Shown: positions 8,162 through 15,188 of the stretch, one piece after another
Layout of the letters: every line of letters begins with the position of its first letter
How positions within the stretch are numbered: position 1 is the stretch's first letter
Assembly (NCBI GenBank): GCA_964469265.1
Contig: CAYXYF010000008.1
Coordinates: forward strand, 10,441-74,440
Direction: 5' to 3'
Length of the DNA stretch: 64,000 bases
From: JAEYZS01 sp964469265
Lineage (GTDB): Bacteria; Bdellovibrionota; Bdellovibrionia; Bdellovibrionales; JAEYZS01
Notes under the pieces: generated by a model
The model's input: only the letters and a program-made list of their open reading frames with translations
What the model was told of the DNA's origin: nothing
Databases searched by the model: none
Position numbers and translations under genes: made by a program

Positions 8162-8858
8162 CAGAATAGCCATAGATTCTCACGTATTTGGGATCAATGT
8201 GGTTAAAGGTATCGTGGACTAAATCGTTTGCGAGGATTTCGAGGTCTTTTTTGTTTGTGAAATTTGAATTTGCGTGAAGGTGCTTGTAAATCATGAGTTC
8301 ATAGGAAAACGCGCCAGCCTTATCCCAGTCCGGAATAAAAACTGCATCGCAGTTTCTGCGACCTTTGTGCGGTCCTTTTACACAAACTACGTGTTCTCCA
8401 TTTAAATACTTTGCGAGCATATCAAGGTGGCGGGCTTCGTGGATTAACGTTCCAGCACGCTTAAAGTCCATTGCCTGTTCACTGTAACGGTTAGAACTGT
8501 CCCAAAAAAAAGGACCATGCAAGAAGATCTCGTTATACCTAGATCCAATCCGTGCGTAGGCTCCACCCTCAACGTGATCTTGTATAAAAGTACCAGTGAC
8601 CCACTGGGTGAAGTATGAGAAAAAATCAGCAAAGCCAGTTAGTGATGGGTCTTCAATAATACAAAAAGCTTTTGAAAGCATTAGTGACTGTTTTGAGCTT
8701 TCAACAGTTGGAGCAGATTTGATCAGGGTTTTGTATTTGGTATTCCAGAGATATTTTAAAGTCTGTACGTTTTCACAATTTGCATTTGCATTTGATGTTT
8801 GAGTAAAACTAAAGAAAAAGAGAGCAACAATAATGCTAAACGAAAACTTAGCAGTCAT
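8154..8858 (-). CDS. Secreted putative zinc metallopeptidase (HExxH), array copy A
   Basis: No named family was recognised. The 234-residue product has a signal peptide (residues 1-26, ending TSNANA), then Cys28, Cys66, Cys159 and Cys170. The segment AGTLIHEARHLD contains HEARH (His140, Glu141, His144), a perfect HExxH zinc-peptidase motif in a helix. About 43 residues on comes GAFSYELMIYKHL, whose Glu187 could be the third ligand of a gluzincin. Active-site assignment is inference from motif spacing. It overlaps the upstream paralogue by 4 bp (ATGA), so the two are translated together. The paralogue at 8855-9547 keeps HEARH, the Cys pattern and the SYE motif. A periplasmic or exported protease is plausible. 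If the HExxH were chance, the conservation in both copies would be hard to explain. Confidence 0.75.
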   Translation of the reverse strand: MTAKFSFSIIVALFFFSFTQTSNANANCENVQTLKYLWNTKYKTLIKSAPTVESSKQSLMLSKAFCIIEDPSLTGFADFFSYFTQWVTGTFIQDHVEGGAYARIGSRYNEIFLHGPFFWDSSNRYSEQAMDFKRAGTLIHEARHLDMLAKYLNGEHVVCVKGPHKGRRNCDAVFIPDWDKAGAFSYELMIYKHLHANSNFTNKKDLEILANDLVHDTFNHIDPKYVRIYGYSDN

Positions 8859-9547
8859 CTTGCTGCCCCATTAACCATAGTTTGATAATCGACAGGGTCG
8901 ACATAGTTAAATTGGTTGTCTAAGATGAACTTTATCCAAGTCATGATATCATTTCTTTTTTGAGCATCATACGTTTGATCATAAAGGGTCTTAAAGAACA
9001 TTACTTCGTAGGAATACGCTCCAGCGTACGTCCAGTTTGGGATGAATTTGTGATCGCATCCATCCTTTACCTTTGCCTCACCTTTAAGGCAGTAAGTATG
9101 GCGATCATCAATTTGTAGCTCTTTTTTCGCGTTGACTTCGAGATGTCTAGCCTCGTGCACTAAGACGCTCGCTCGTTTGTAATCCCAAAGCGGATCTGGA
9201 TCAAAGTATCCAGGCATTATTCGTACACCTCTCTGAGAGCTGATAGTTTGTGCCATTACGTTTATATCTCGAGAAAGGTCAACAAAGGCGAAGGATACAA
9301 ATCTTTTGAAATAAATAAAAAAGTCCACTCCCTGGAGTTTTACATTCTCTATCATGCAAAATGCTTGGGATAACTTATGGGCCATAGAATTTTTCTCAAA
9401 GCGGGTATCGGTAATCTGAATCAGAGGAAGATATTTATTGTTCCAGTTGGATTGCAAAAGACGAATGTCATCGCAGTTGGACTGAGCAAACGAATTTGCT
9501 GAAAAGCCGCTAATGCTCAAAAAAACCAGTAAGATTAAAGACTTCAT
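8855..9547 (-). CDS. Secreted putative zinc metallopeptidase (HExxH), array copy B
   Basis: Paralogue of the following gene, 230 residues. I chose ATG 9547 because it opens a signal peptide (MKSLILLVFLSISGFSANSFA) and AGAGG lies about 6 nt upstream; the frame extends to 9565 without either. Conserved blocks with copy A are NCDDIRLLQSNWNNKYLPLI, the AFCMIE Cys, KRASVLVHEARHLE (HExxH, His131 to His135), YCLKGEAKVKDGC, FIPNW and AGAYSYEVMFFKTLY. All four Cys residues are kept, suggesting two disulfides. The intervals between motifs are nearly the same in both copies while the rest has diverged widely, as expected for an old duplication under selection for the core. Confidence 0.75.
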   Translation of the reverse strand: MKSLILLVFLSISGFSANSFAQSNCDDIRLLQSNWNNKYLPLIQITDTRFEKNSMAHKLSQAFCMIENVKLQGVDFFIYFKRFVSFAFVDLSRDINVMAQTISSQRGVRIMPGYFDPDPLWDYKRASVLVHEARHLEVNAKKELQIDDRHTYCLKGEAKVKDGCDHKFIPNWTYAGAYSYEVMFFKTLYDQTYDAQKRNDIMTWIKFILDNQFNYVDPVDYQTMVNGAAR

Positions 9548-9567
9548 TCCAACCTCTAAGTACAATA

Positions 9568-9617
9568 CTTATGCCATAGGTTTACGGCAGGGAATGATAT
9601 GTAATGAATTTAGTTGT
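9568..9617. repeat. 50-bp direct repeat, copy 2
   Basis: Exact copy of 8112-8161. Here it is not attached to a gene: it stands 20 bp before the start codon at 9547 and is preceded by 80 bp of sequence unlike the end of copy A. It looks like the 3' remnant of a lost array member. The remaining spacer to 9698 contains only an imperfect hairpin around 9641-9664 and no open frame of note. Confidence 0.95.
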
Positions 9618-9698
9618 AATGATTACCCAGAGGACGGGCAATTTTGGTCTCTAAAGACAAAATTTGGCCCTACGCTCTTACTCGTCTCCTCTTAACCT

Positions 9699-10130
9699 CT
9701 AAGGAATGCGCGCTAAAACCATATCTCGCTGGTTAAAGACTTCTCCTGTTGCCTTGCCAATAATGGTTATTGAAACAGCTAGAGTTTCGCAAAAATTATT
9801 ACATCTAAACTGAGCGATTGCCTGAAAACGGTCATTGATATCGGCCTGAAAGCGAGTCTTTAAGCTCAGGTTATTTTGAAACAAAATATCGTTTTTACCC
9901 GTGGCGGTATAGAAGGACGCCGTTACGTACTTTGGGTCCTTAAAGCGGAATCTGACCTCTGGTGAAAAATCATCGCCTCTAAGCTCTACGAAGTCTGTGT
10001 TGGCAACGGCCTCTTCAAAAAGATCTGAATCAGCTTTCGTGGCGAGAACATTCGTGTAGTTTGAAGCAAGAAGCGTTTCACCAAGCACTAAAACAAACAA
10101 AAGACTTAAAACAGAAATGGTGGATCTCAT
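9699..10130 (-). CDS. Small secreted protein of unknown function
   Basis: 143 residues beginning with a signal peptide (MRSTISVLSLLFVLVLGETLLA). The mature domain of about 120 residues alternates hydrophobic and polar residues (VRFRFKDPKYVTASFYTATG, ISLKTRFQAD-like strands) with two Cys close together (CNNFC), so a small beta-sandwich with one disulfide is likely. The ribosome binding site GAGGAGGT, 5-6 nt before the ATG, is the strongest in the window and suggests high expression. It lies upstream of the HExxH array in the same direction, 151 bp away, and could share its function or simply adjoin it. No family recognised. Confidence 0.7.
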   Translation of the reverse strand: MRSTISVLSLLFVLVLGETLLASNYTNVLATKADSDLFEEAVANTDFVELRGDDFSPEVRFRFKDPKYVTASFYTATGKNDILFQNNLSLKTRFQADINDRFQAIAQFRCNNFCETLAVSITIIGKATGEVFNQRDMVLARIP

Positions 10131-10233
10131 TTGTTACCTCCTCTATACACTTGTGATGTTTTCGCACAAGATTTATAGAAAAGGCGAAGAAATATATGTT
10201 TGTGTAGAATTCTAAAAGGAGTATCTATAAAAA

Positions 10234-11226
10234 TTAGTAGATGATTTCGTCTTTTAAAGAAGAGTTAGAAACAACAGTTTGTCCCTCTAAGATCACTGTA
10301 TTCTTTAACTCAGATTTTTCTTTAACAGATACGTTTTTTCCAGCAACGATAAACCCCTCCAACTTAACATCATCAAAGATTTTGAAGTTTTCATCACACA
10401 TCAAATACTTCGGCGTAAAGTCAGTATGGATCTTTAGATCAGTTGCAAGATCATTTAACCTAGTGTTCGGGGCGTATTCTTTTAAAACGGAAGCCAGATA
10501 ACGACTGCGCTTTTCTGACAATCTATCTAGGAGTGTCTTTGTACAATGAAGATAATCTTTGGTGTTTCCAGTTTCAAAAAACTCACCATCGGTTTTGAAG
10601 ACTTGTATTTCATGGCCGTCTTTCAGGGCCAAGCGAAATGCATCAAAGAGCTCTGAGGGCTCGGTTGTAAGATAGGGGAAAATGGTGTCTGATAAAACTC
10701 TAAACCCAGTAAAGTGATATCCGTGTACTGCTTTATCAGGGCGAGATTTTCCGAAATCTAGAACCTTGCCTTTATCATCAACCCAAATTCCTCCGAACTT
10801 TGATCCAACCTCAGGGTGCTCTGTGACGACAAGAGTAGCGATAGGATTATTTAGAAGATGTTGTTTTTGAGTTTTTGCAATAAATTCCTCATCGCTTAAA
10901 AAAACACTATCGCCGTTAGCAACCCAGAAAGAACCCTTTCCCTCTAGGAGATGGCGCGCGTTCGAAATTCCGCCGCCCGTTCCAAGGACTTCTTTCCCAT
11001 CGCTAATAAAAGTTAAACCGTTTTGAAGTGAGCCCAGTTTTTCTTTGAGATACGATCCGTGATGAAACGTATTCACCACGGCATTTTCAAGACGAATAGA
11101 GTTAAAATAGTGGTAAGAATAAAAGAACATGGGAACATTCAATAGGGGGACTGCTGGCTTTGGAATTTTATCCGTGATCGGCTTTAAGCGTGTTCCTAAC
11201 CCTGCAGATAAGATCATTAAGTTCAT
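10234..11226 (-). CDS. Sugar-1-phosphate nucleotidyltransferase (MurU-like, extended)
   Basis: Cytoplasmic NTP:sugar-1-phosphate transferase. The N-terminus MILSAGLGTRLKPITDKIPKPAVPL is the standard G-x-G-T-R-L-x-P nucleotide-binding loop with the PKP motif. A second typical patch is WVANGDSVF, holding the metal-binding Asp. It directly follows an AmgK-like kinase gene (18 bp gap). In Pseudomonas this pair is AmgK and MurU, which convert MurNAc to UDP-MurNAc and bypass MurA. The protein here has 330 residues against about 223 for MurU. Its extra C-terminal 90 residues (KLEGFIVAGKNVSVKEKSELKN) look like a short left-handed beta-helix, as in mannose or glucose pyrophosphorylases. UDP-MurNAc synthesis is thus likely but another sugar is possible. 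Confidence 0.75.
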   Translation of the reverse strand: MNLMILSAGLGTRLKPITDKIPKPAVPLLNVPMFFYSYHYFNSIRLENAVVNTFHHGSYLKEKLGSLQNGLTFISDGKEVLGTGGGISNARHLLEGKGSFWVANGDSVFLSDEEFIAKTQKQHLLNNPIATLVVTEHPEVGSKFGGIWVDDKGKVLDFGKSRPDKAVHGYHFTGFRVLSDTIFPYLTTEPSELFDAFRLALKDGHEIQVFKTDGEFFETGNTKDYLHCTKTLLDRLSEKRSRYLASVLKEYAPNTRLNDLATDLKIHTDFTPKYLMCDENFKIFDDVKLEGFIVAGKNVSVKEKSELKNTVILEGQTVVSNSSLKDEIIY

Positions 11227-11244
11227 TTCAAAGTCTTTCCCATG

Positions 11245-12288
11245 TTATAGATCGGTAAAATGCTTGTCGTAGATATGGTTTGATTCTAAAGCCTCTGCAA
11301 GATTTTTATATTTTGGATTCTTTAAAAGAGAATCTCGCACCCTTGCGAGGGTCCCTCTGAGATATTTCAAATATCTTGTATCTTTTCTTGTGACATAAAA
11401 GCTAGCAAAGCTACCACAGGCTTTAAAACATCTTTGTATACTTTGAATTTCATAAATGTAATCAAACTCTTTAAAGTCTGCGATAGGTTCATAAACTTTT
11501 GCTCGCTCTTCAAAATAGTACTTGAGTAATTTTTGGCAAATGGCGGGAGAGAGATCAACGTACGAATCTTTTAATAAGCTCACCAGATCGTATTGTATTG
11601 GACCCATGCGCGCATCTTGAAAATCAATAACTTTAATTTGGCCGAGCTTAATCATTAGGTTTCTGGAGTGATAGTCGCGATGAGAAATCAGTTTAGGTTG
11701 AGCATCTAGGATTTTACAAATATCAATATAGTCTGCTTGGATTGCTTTAGCCTGTGCGGGCGAAAAACGAACTCCACATAGCTCTTCTAACAAATACTTA
11801 TGAGCGTAGTTTAACTCCCATAAAAGCTTTTCTGTATCAAATGCAATTTTAAATGCCGTACAATCGGCTTTGTCCAAAGAAGCTGGGTAATGGATTTTAA
11901 TGAGCTCATCAATTGCTTGTTTGTAGTAGGGGATGGCGACCTCTTGATTTTGATTTTCCCAAAACTTTCGTTCTAAAGTGAGGTCACCTAAGTCTTCTTG
12001 AATCAAAAGACCTTCATTTGGCGATTGAGCGATGATCTTGGGTGTGCGAACCTTGTGCTTTTGAAAGTGGTTAAGAACGCTCAACAGCGGATATTCCCTT
12101 GGGTCCTCACTAAAGGGTTCCCATTCCATTAGGACCCAACTTTTTTCTTCATGAACTATACGATAATATCGGCGATTGGAAGCATCACCAGCAAGCTGAT
12201 AAATTTGAAAGCAATCTGTGTCTAAGGTCTTTGAGACAAAGTTATAGAACTTCATGCCCTTCGCTTTGTCGTCGTCGATTAGGGTCAT
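11245..12288 (-). CDS. amgK: Sugar kinase of the aminoglycoside phosphotransferase fold (AmgK-like)
   Basis: The 347-residue protein has the APH/choline-kinase fold: GDASNRRYYRI (nucleotide loop), LMEWEP hinge, LISHRDYHSRNLMI (catalytic loop, Asp in HRD and Asn) and VIDFQDARMGPIQYDLVSLL (metal-binding DFQD). GDAS-x-RRY and DFQDARxGPxxYDL are characteristic of AmgK, the anomeric MurNAc/GlcNAc kinase of the recycling bypass. GGAG about 8 nt upstream supports the ATG at 12288. It is co-directional with, and 18 bp from, the nucleotidyltransferase gene. With NagZ in the same window, a NagZ-AmgK-MurU route for cell-wall sugar salvage is a reasonable reading. Substrate preference cannot be read from sequence. 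Confidence 0.82.
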   Translation of the reverse strand: MTLIDDDKAKGMKFYNFVSKTLDTDCFQIYQLAGDASNRRYYRIVHEEKSWVLMEWEPFSEDPREYPLLSVLNHFQKHKVRTPKIIAQSPNEGLLIQEDLGDLTLERKFWENQNQEVAIPYYKQAIDELIKIHYPASLDKADCTAFKIAFDTEKLLWELNYAHKYLLEELCGVRFSPAQAKAIQADYIDICKILDAQPKLISHRDYHSRNLMIKLGQIKVIDFQDARMGPIQYDLVSLLKDSYVDLSPAICQKLLKYYFEERAKVYEPIADFKEFDYIYEIQSIQRCFKACGSFASFYVTRKDTRYLKYLRGTLARVRDSLLKNPKYKNLAEALESNHIYDKHFTDL

Positions 12289-12378
12289 ATACCATCTCCA
12301 ACCCTTTAATGCTGACAGATGGTCCTCATAAACTCAAGGTTAAACTACTGGTACGCAGATTGGTCTAATGGCTAGCTA

Positions 12379-13272
12379 CTATTGTGGGCTGATTTCTGGA
12401 TCCACAAGAAGCAGACTATAAAAGTCTTTAAGATTCGATTTCCCGTGGAATTGTAAATGAAACGATCTTAACGCAGATATAAACTCAGGTTCTAAGAGGT
12501 TTTCATTTGCGATATCATCAAAGGCTTTTTCTGAGGAAATGATAAAGAAAGGTTTTTCTTTGTTCGAGCACAATTGAACATATTTAAAAATCTCATCAAT
12601 TTCAGTTTGTGCTAAATCAAGTATCTCAGGAACATAGATAGTTATTTTTCCTAGTTGTGAAAGACTTTCTGATAAGTTTGGCGAATTTAGTTCAAGGATA
12701 CTATATGGAACAAACGAGTTTCGTCCCAGCAACGAATGGATGTCGTGTGCAATGGCACGAGACTGCGAGTAATCTCCACCCGTCAAAAAGAGCGCAGCCT
12801 TCCAAGCTTGGTCCGCATCAGTTTTTTCTAAAGCGGCGTTGTTTTTAAGAGACATTACTACTTCATCGTGTGTGTTTTTAAACAGCGGAATGACGTTTGA
12901 GGATTTTTGAGATTGGGCTTTCATTAAAGACTCTTCAATCTTTATTCTGCGCAAACTTTCTTTTTTGATAATAAAATCTTTTAAAGTTGTATCTAAGAAG
13001 ATATGTAGATCCTCAAAGTTTAAAGGGTCAACATGCATCCCATCTTTAACGACAATGGAACCAAAAATTTCTCCTTCAATATAGACAGGCACAAGAATTG
13101 CGCCCTGTGCAATAACGAACTGCGCACCAGCGTTTCTTTTAATCGTTTCAAAAGTATTGATATACTCCTCACTATTACTTTCACTATGGTCGTAATAGAT
13201 AAACTCTATCGAGCATCCGTATTTTTGCTCGGCGATTTTTGAAACTTTAGTTGTTGCTTCGAAAATATTCAT
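12379..13272 (-). CDS. Degenerate sigma54-activator paralogue (GAF-like sensor plus pseudo-ATPase)
   Basis: 297 residues; start at ATG 13272 with GAGG 6 nt upstream. The N-terminal 110 residues match the sensor of the NtrC-like protein next door in pattern: AILVPVYIEGEIFGSIVV here, AIVPIYIENDFVGTVV there. The C-terminal half follows the AAA+ activator plan without its catalytic residues. Where Walker A (GENGTGKE) should be there is GGDYSQSR, and Walker B LDEIGD reads VPEILD. There is no GAFTGA loop and no Fis-type HTH. Helices after Walker B (AQTEIDEIFKYVQ) and sensor strand (PFFIISSEKAFDD) still align. It cannot hydrolyse ATP by the standard mechanism. A modulator or antiactivator role is inference. 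A sigma54-like promoter may lie upstream at 13340-13355. Confidence 0.65.
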   Translation of the reverse strand: MNIFEATTKVSKIAEQKYGCSIEFIYYDHSESNSEEYINTFETIKRNAGAQFVIAQGAILVPVYIEGEIFGSIVVKDGMHVDPLNFEDLHIFLDTTLKDFIIKKESLRRIKIEESLMKAQSQKSSNVIPLFKNTHDEVVMSLKNNAALEKTDADQAWKAALFLTGGDYSQSRAIAHDIHSLLGRNSFVPYSILELNSPNLSESLSQLGKITIYVPEILDLAQTEIDEIFKYVQLCSNKEKPFFIISSEKAFDDIANENLLEPEFISALRSFHLQFHGKSNLKDFYSLLLVDPEISPQ

Positions 13273-13339
13273 CCACGTCCTCAAGCTACAGACTTACTTG
13301 ATAAGTCCCCTAAGCAGTCTTCATCATGAGAGCTACTAA

Positions 13340-13355
13340 TACAAAGGTTGTGCCG
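13340..13355 (-). promoter_or_regulatory. Candidate sigma54 promoter (-24/-12)
   Basis: On the minus strand the sequence CGGCACAACCTTTGTA fits the -24/-12 consensus TGGCAC-N5-TTGCA, with the GGCAC block exact and TTG exact; the -12 reads GT instead of GC. It lies 68 bp before the ATG at 13272. A 7-bp inverted repeat GCGGTCT/AGACCGC (13364-13393) sits directly upstream. Suggestive rather than firm. Confidence 0.35.
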
Positions 13356-13444
13356 AGTTTAAAGCGGTCTAAAGAGAGATCGCCGCAGACCGCAAGCTAT
13401 TGAAATAGCGTTGAATTTTCAATTTATAAAATTTTTAGGAATAA

Positions 13445-13476
13445 AAAAAGTTCGGCAAATCTATGCCGAACTTTTT
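13445..13476 (-). terminator. Bidirectional rho-independent terminator
   Basis: Perfect 12-bp inverted repeat AAAAAGTTCGGC / GCCGAACTTTTT with an 8-nt loop, ending in a T run on both strands. It lies 38 bp beyond the stop of the sigma54 activator gene and separates it from the next gene, which therefore needs its own promoter. Confidence 0.9.
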
Positions 13477-13514
13477 CTACTTTATGAACCATTTACATGA
13501 GTCTAAGAATTGGC

Positions 13515-15068
13515 TTATTTGGCAAGCCTTCTTTTATCGAGGCCGTATTTTTCAACTTTCATAATAAGTCCCGCTCTAGATATACCAAGCTCTTTTGCAA
13601 GCTTTGATTTATTCCAGCCAGTTCTTCTTAAGCCTTCACGAATCATTTCAATTTCAAGCTCTTCAAGAGCGTCCTTTAGCTTACCCTGAAGTCTTGTGCC
13701 TTGAACTTTAGCCTTATTGGCGTCGTCCATAATTCTGCCCGAAAGCATTTCAGCAGTAATTTTGGTTTCAGATCCAGCAAGTACTACGACTCTTTCAACC
13801 TCGTTTTGAAGCTCTCTAATGTTACCAGGCCATGTGTGATCGTAGAGTTTCTCTAGTGCGCGCTTAGTGATGATCTTTTTTTCTTGATCTTCAGGGTTTG
13901 ATTTTTCTAAGAAATGTTCAATAAGAATTGGAATGTCTTCTTTTCTTTCACGAAGAGGTGGAACGCGTAAATTAATTACGTTCAAGCGATAATATAAGTC
14001 TTCTCTGAAAGTCCCTTTTTCGACCATGTCCTTAAGATCTCTGTTTGTTGCCGCGATAATTCTCACGTCAACTCTTCTTGGCTCAGTGGATCCCACAGGG
14101 ATAAACGTTCCCTCTTGAAGTACGCGGAGTAGCTTAACTTGCATCGTCGGGGATGTGTCACCAATCTCATCGAGGAAGAATGTTCCCTTATGAGCTTGTT
14201 CAAATAAACCTTTTTTATCACGAATAGCTCCCGTAAAAGATCCTTTAACGTGACCAAAAAGTTCTGATTCAAGAAGGTTATCGTTAAAAGCAGAACAGTT
14301 TTGAATAACAAATGGCTTATCTTTTCTTGGCGAATTGTAGTGAATTGCCTTGGCAATAAGCTCTTTACCCGTACCGTTTTCACCTTGAATAAGCACTGTG
14401 CTTTCTGCGGTTTTGATTTTGTCTAAAAGGGCGTAAAGCTCCTGCATTGGTTTTGATTTACCAATCATGTTGTCGTATTTATAGCGTACACCCAGCTCTC
14501 TGTTTAATTCAGTAATTCTATGTTCTCTTGATGAAATTTCTAAGTGAAGAGTCACGATCTCTTGTGCAACCAACTCAACGAGTTCAAAGAAGTGTTGGCG
14601 GTCTTCATCTTTAATACTTTTAATACTGACTGCGATCTTTTCAATCAGATCAACTGGTGCGCCAAAAGCAGCAAATCTATCTCTTACAGTCTGAAGTCTT
14701 GAGGCATCGGGTGTTTCTTTAAAGAAGCCCAGTGAAACAACTGTGCCGACAAAATCATTTTCAATATAAATAGGAACGATTGCGACATCGAATCCAGCTA
14801 ATTCCCAGCTTAGTATCGAGTATCTGTTTCCAGAATTTCTTAAGTCGTCCATGCTTTTGTTTACAAATTCAGTTAAATTTTCAATCACTGATTCTTTTTC
14901 AAACAAAAACTTCACTAGCGGGTTTCTCATTGGGACTTTATCGTTCTGGAAACCTCTTAAGACACCACGGTCATCGGTAAACACGGTGTCTACTTCCCAC
15001 CATGAGCTAAGAATGTGTTTTAATTTCTTAATAACGTGTATATGTTCAAACTCATCCCAATTAATCAT
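13515..15068 (-). CDS. Sigma54-dependent transcriptional activator, GAF/PocR-like sensor
   Basis: Enhancer-binding protein of 517 residues. The N-terminal sensor (about 1-185) has the strands VAIVPIYIENDFVGTVVSLGFF found in PocR/GAF ligand-binding domains and no phosphoacceptor receiver domain. The AAA+ domain (about 200-440) has Walker A GENGTGKE, the sigma54-contact loop as GSFTGA (usually GAFTGA), Walker B FFLDEIGD, and the arginine-finger region REDLYYRLNV. The C-terminus is a Fis-type HTH (GWNKSKLAKELGISRAGLIMKVEKYGL). I chose ATG 15068 because AGGAG is 9 nt before it; ATG 15077 would directly abut the same AGGAG. A palindrome at 15159-15175 lies 91 bp upstream and may be its own binding site. 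The ligand is unknown. All key ATPase residues are present. Confidence 0.9.
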   Translation of the reverse strand: MINWDEFEHIHVIKKLKHILSSWWEVDTVFTDDRGVLRGFQNDKVPMRNPLVKFLFEKESVIENLTEFVNKSMDDLRNSGNRYSILSWELAGFDVAIVPIYIENDFVGTVVSLGFFKETPDASRLQTVRDRFAAFGAPVDLIEKIAVSIKSIKDEDRQHFFELVELVAQEIVTLHLEISSREHRITELNRELGVRYKYDNMIGKSKPMQELYALLDKIKTAESTVLIQGENGTGKELIAKAIHYNSPRKDKPFVIQNCSAFNDNLLESELFGHVKGSFTGAIRDKKGLFEQAHKGTFFLDEIGDTSPTMQVKLLRVLQEGTFIPVGSTEPRRVDVRIIAATNRDLKDMVEKGTFREDLYYRLNVINLRVPPLRERKEDIPILIEHFLEKSNPEDQEKKIITKRALEKLYDHTWPGNIRELQNEVERVVVLAGSETKITAEMLSGRIMDDANKAKVQGTRLQGKLKDALEELEIEMIREGLRRTGWNKSKLAKELGISRAGLIMKVEKYGLDKRRLAK

Positions 15069-15106
15069 CGTTACCATCTCCTAAATACGAACAATTATTT
15101 AACACT

Positions 15107-15132
15107 GTCAAAAAACTTATCGTCAAAAAACT
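15107..15132. repeat. Two 11-bp direct repeats upstream of the sigma54 activator
   Basis: GTCAAAAAACT occurs at 15107-15117 and again at 15122-15132, spaced 15 bp. On the minus strand they supply two overlapping TTGAC elements, either of which could be a -35 box of a weak sigma70 promoter for the activator gene (for example TTGACA, 18 bp, TATTTA at 15111-15082). They could also be operator half-sites. Confidence 0.5.
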
Positions 15133-15158
15133 ATACAACTTTAAGTTTTCATGGAGAC

Positions 15159-15175
15159 TGTCTCAAGGTGAGACA
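15159..15175. promoter_or_regulatory. Palindromic operator TGTCTCA-N3-TGAGACA, site 1
   Basis: Perfect 7-bp arms around AGG, located between the end of msbA and the start of the sigma54 activator gene, 91 bp before its ATG. The same arms and spacing recur at 39039-39055. The distance suits an activator or repressor site for the activator gene. No T run follows, so it is not a terminator. Confidence 0.6.
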
Positions 15176-15188
15176 AAAAGGAGGACAA

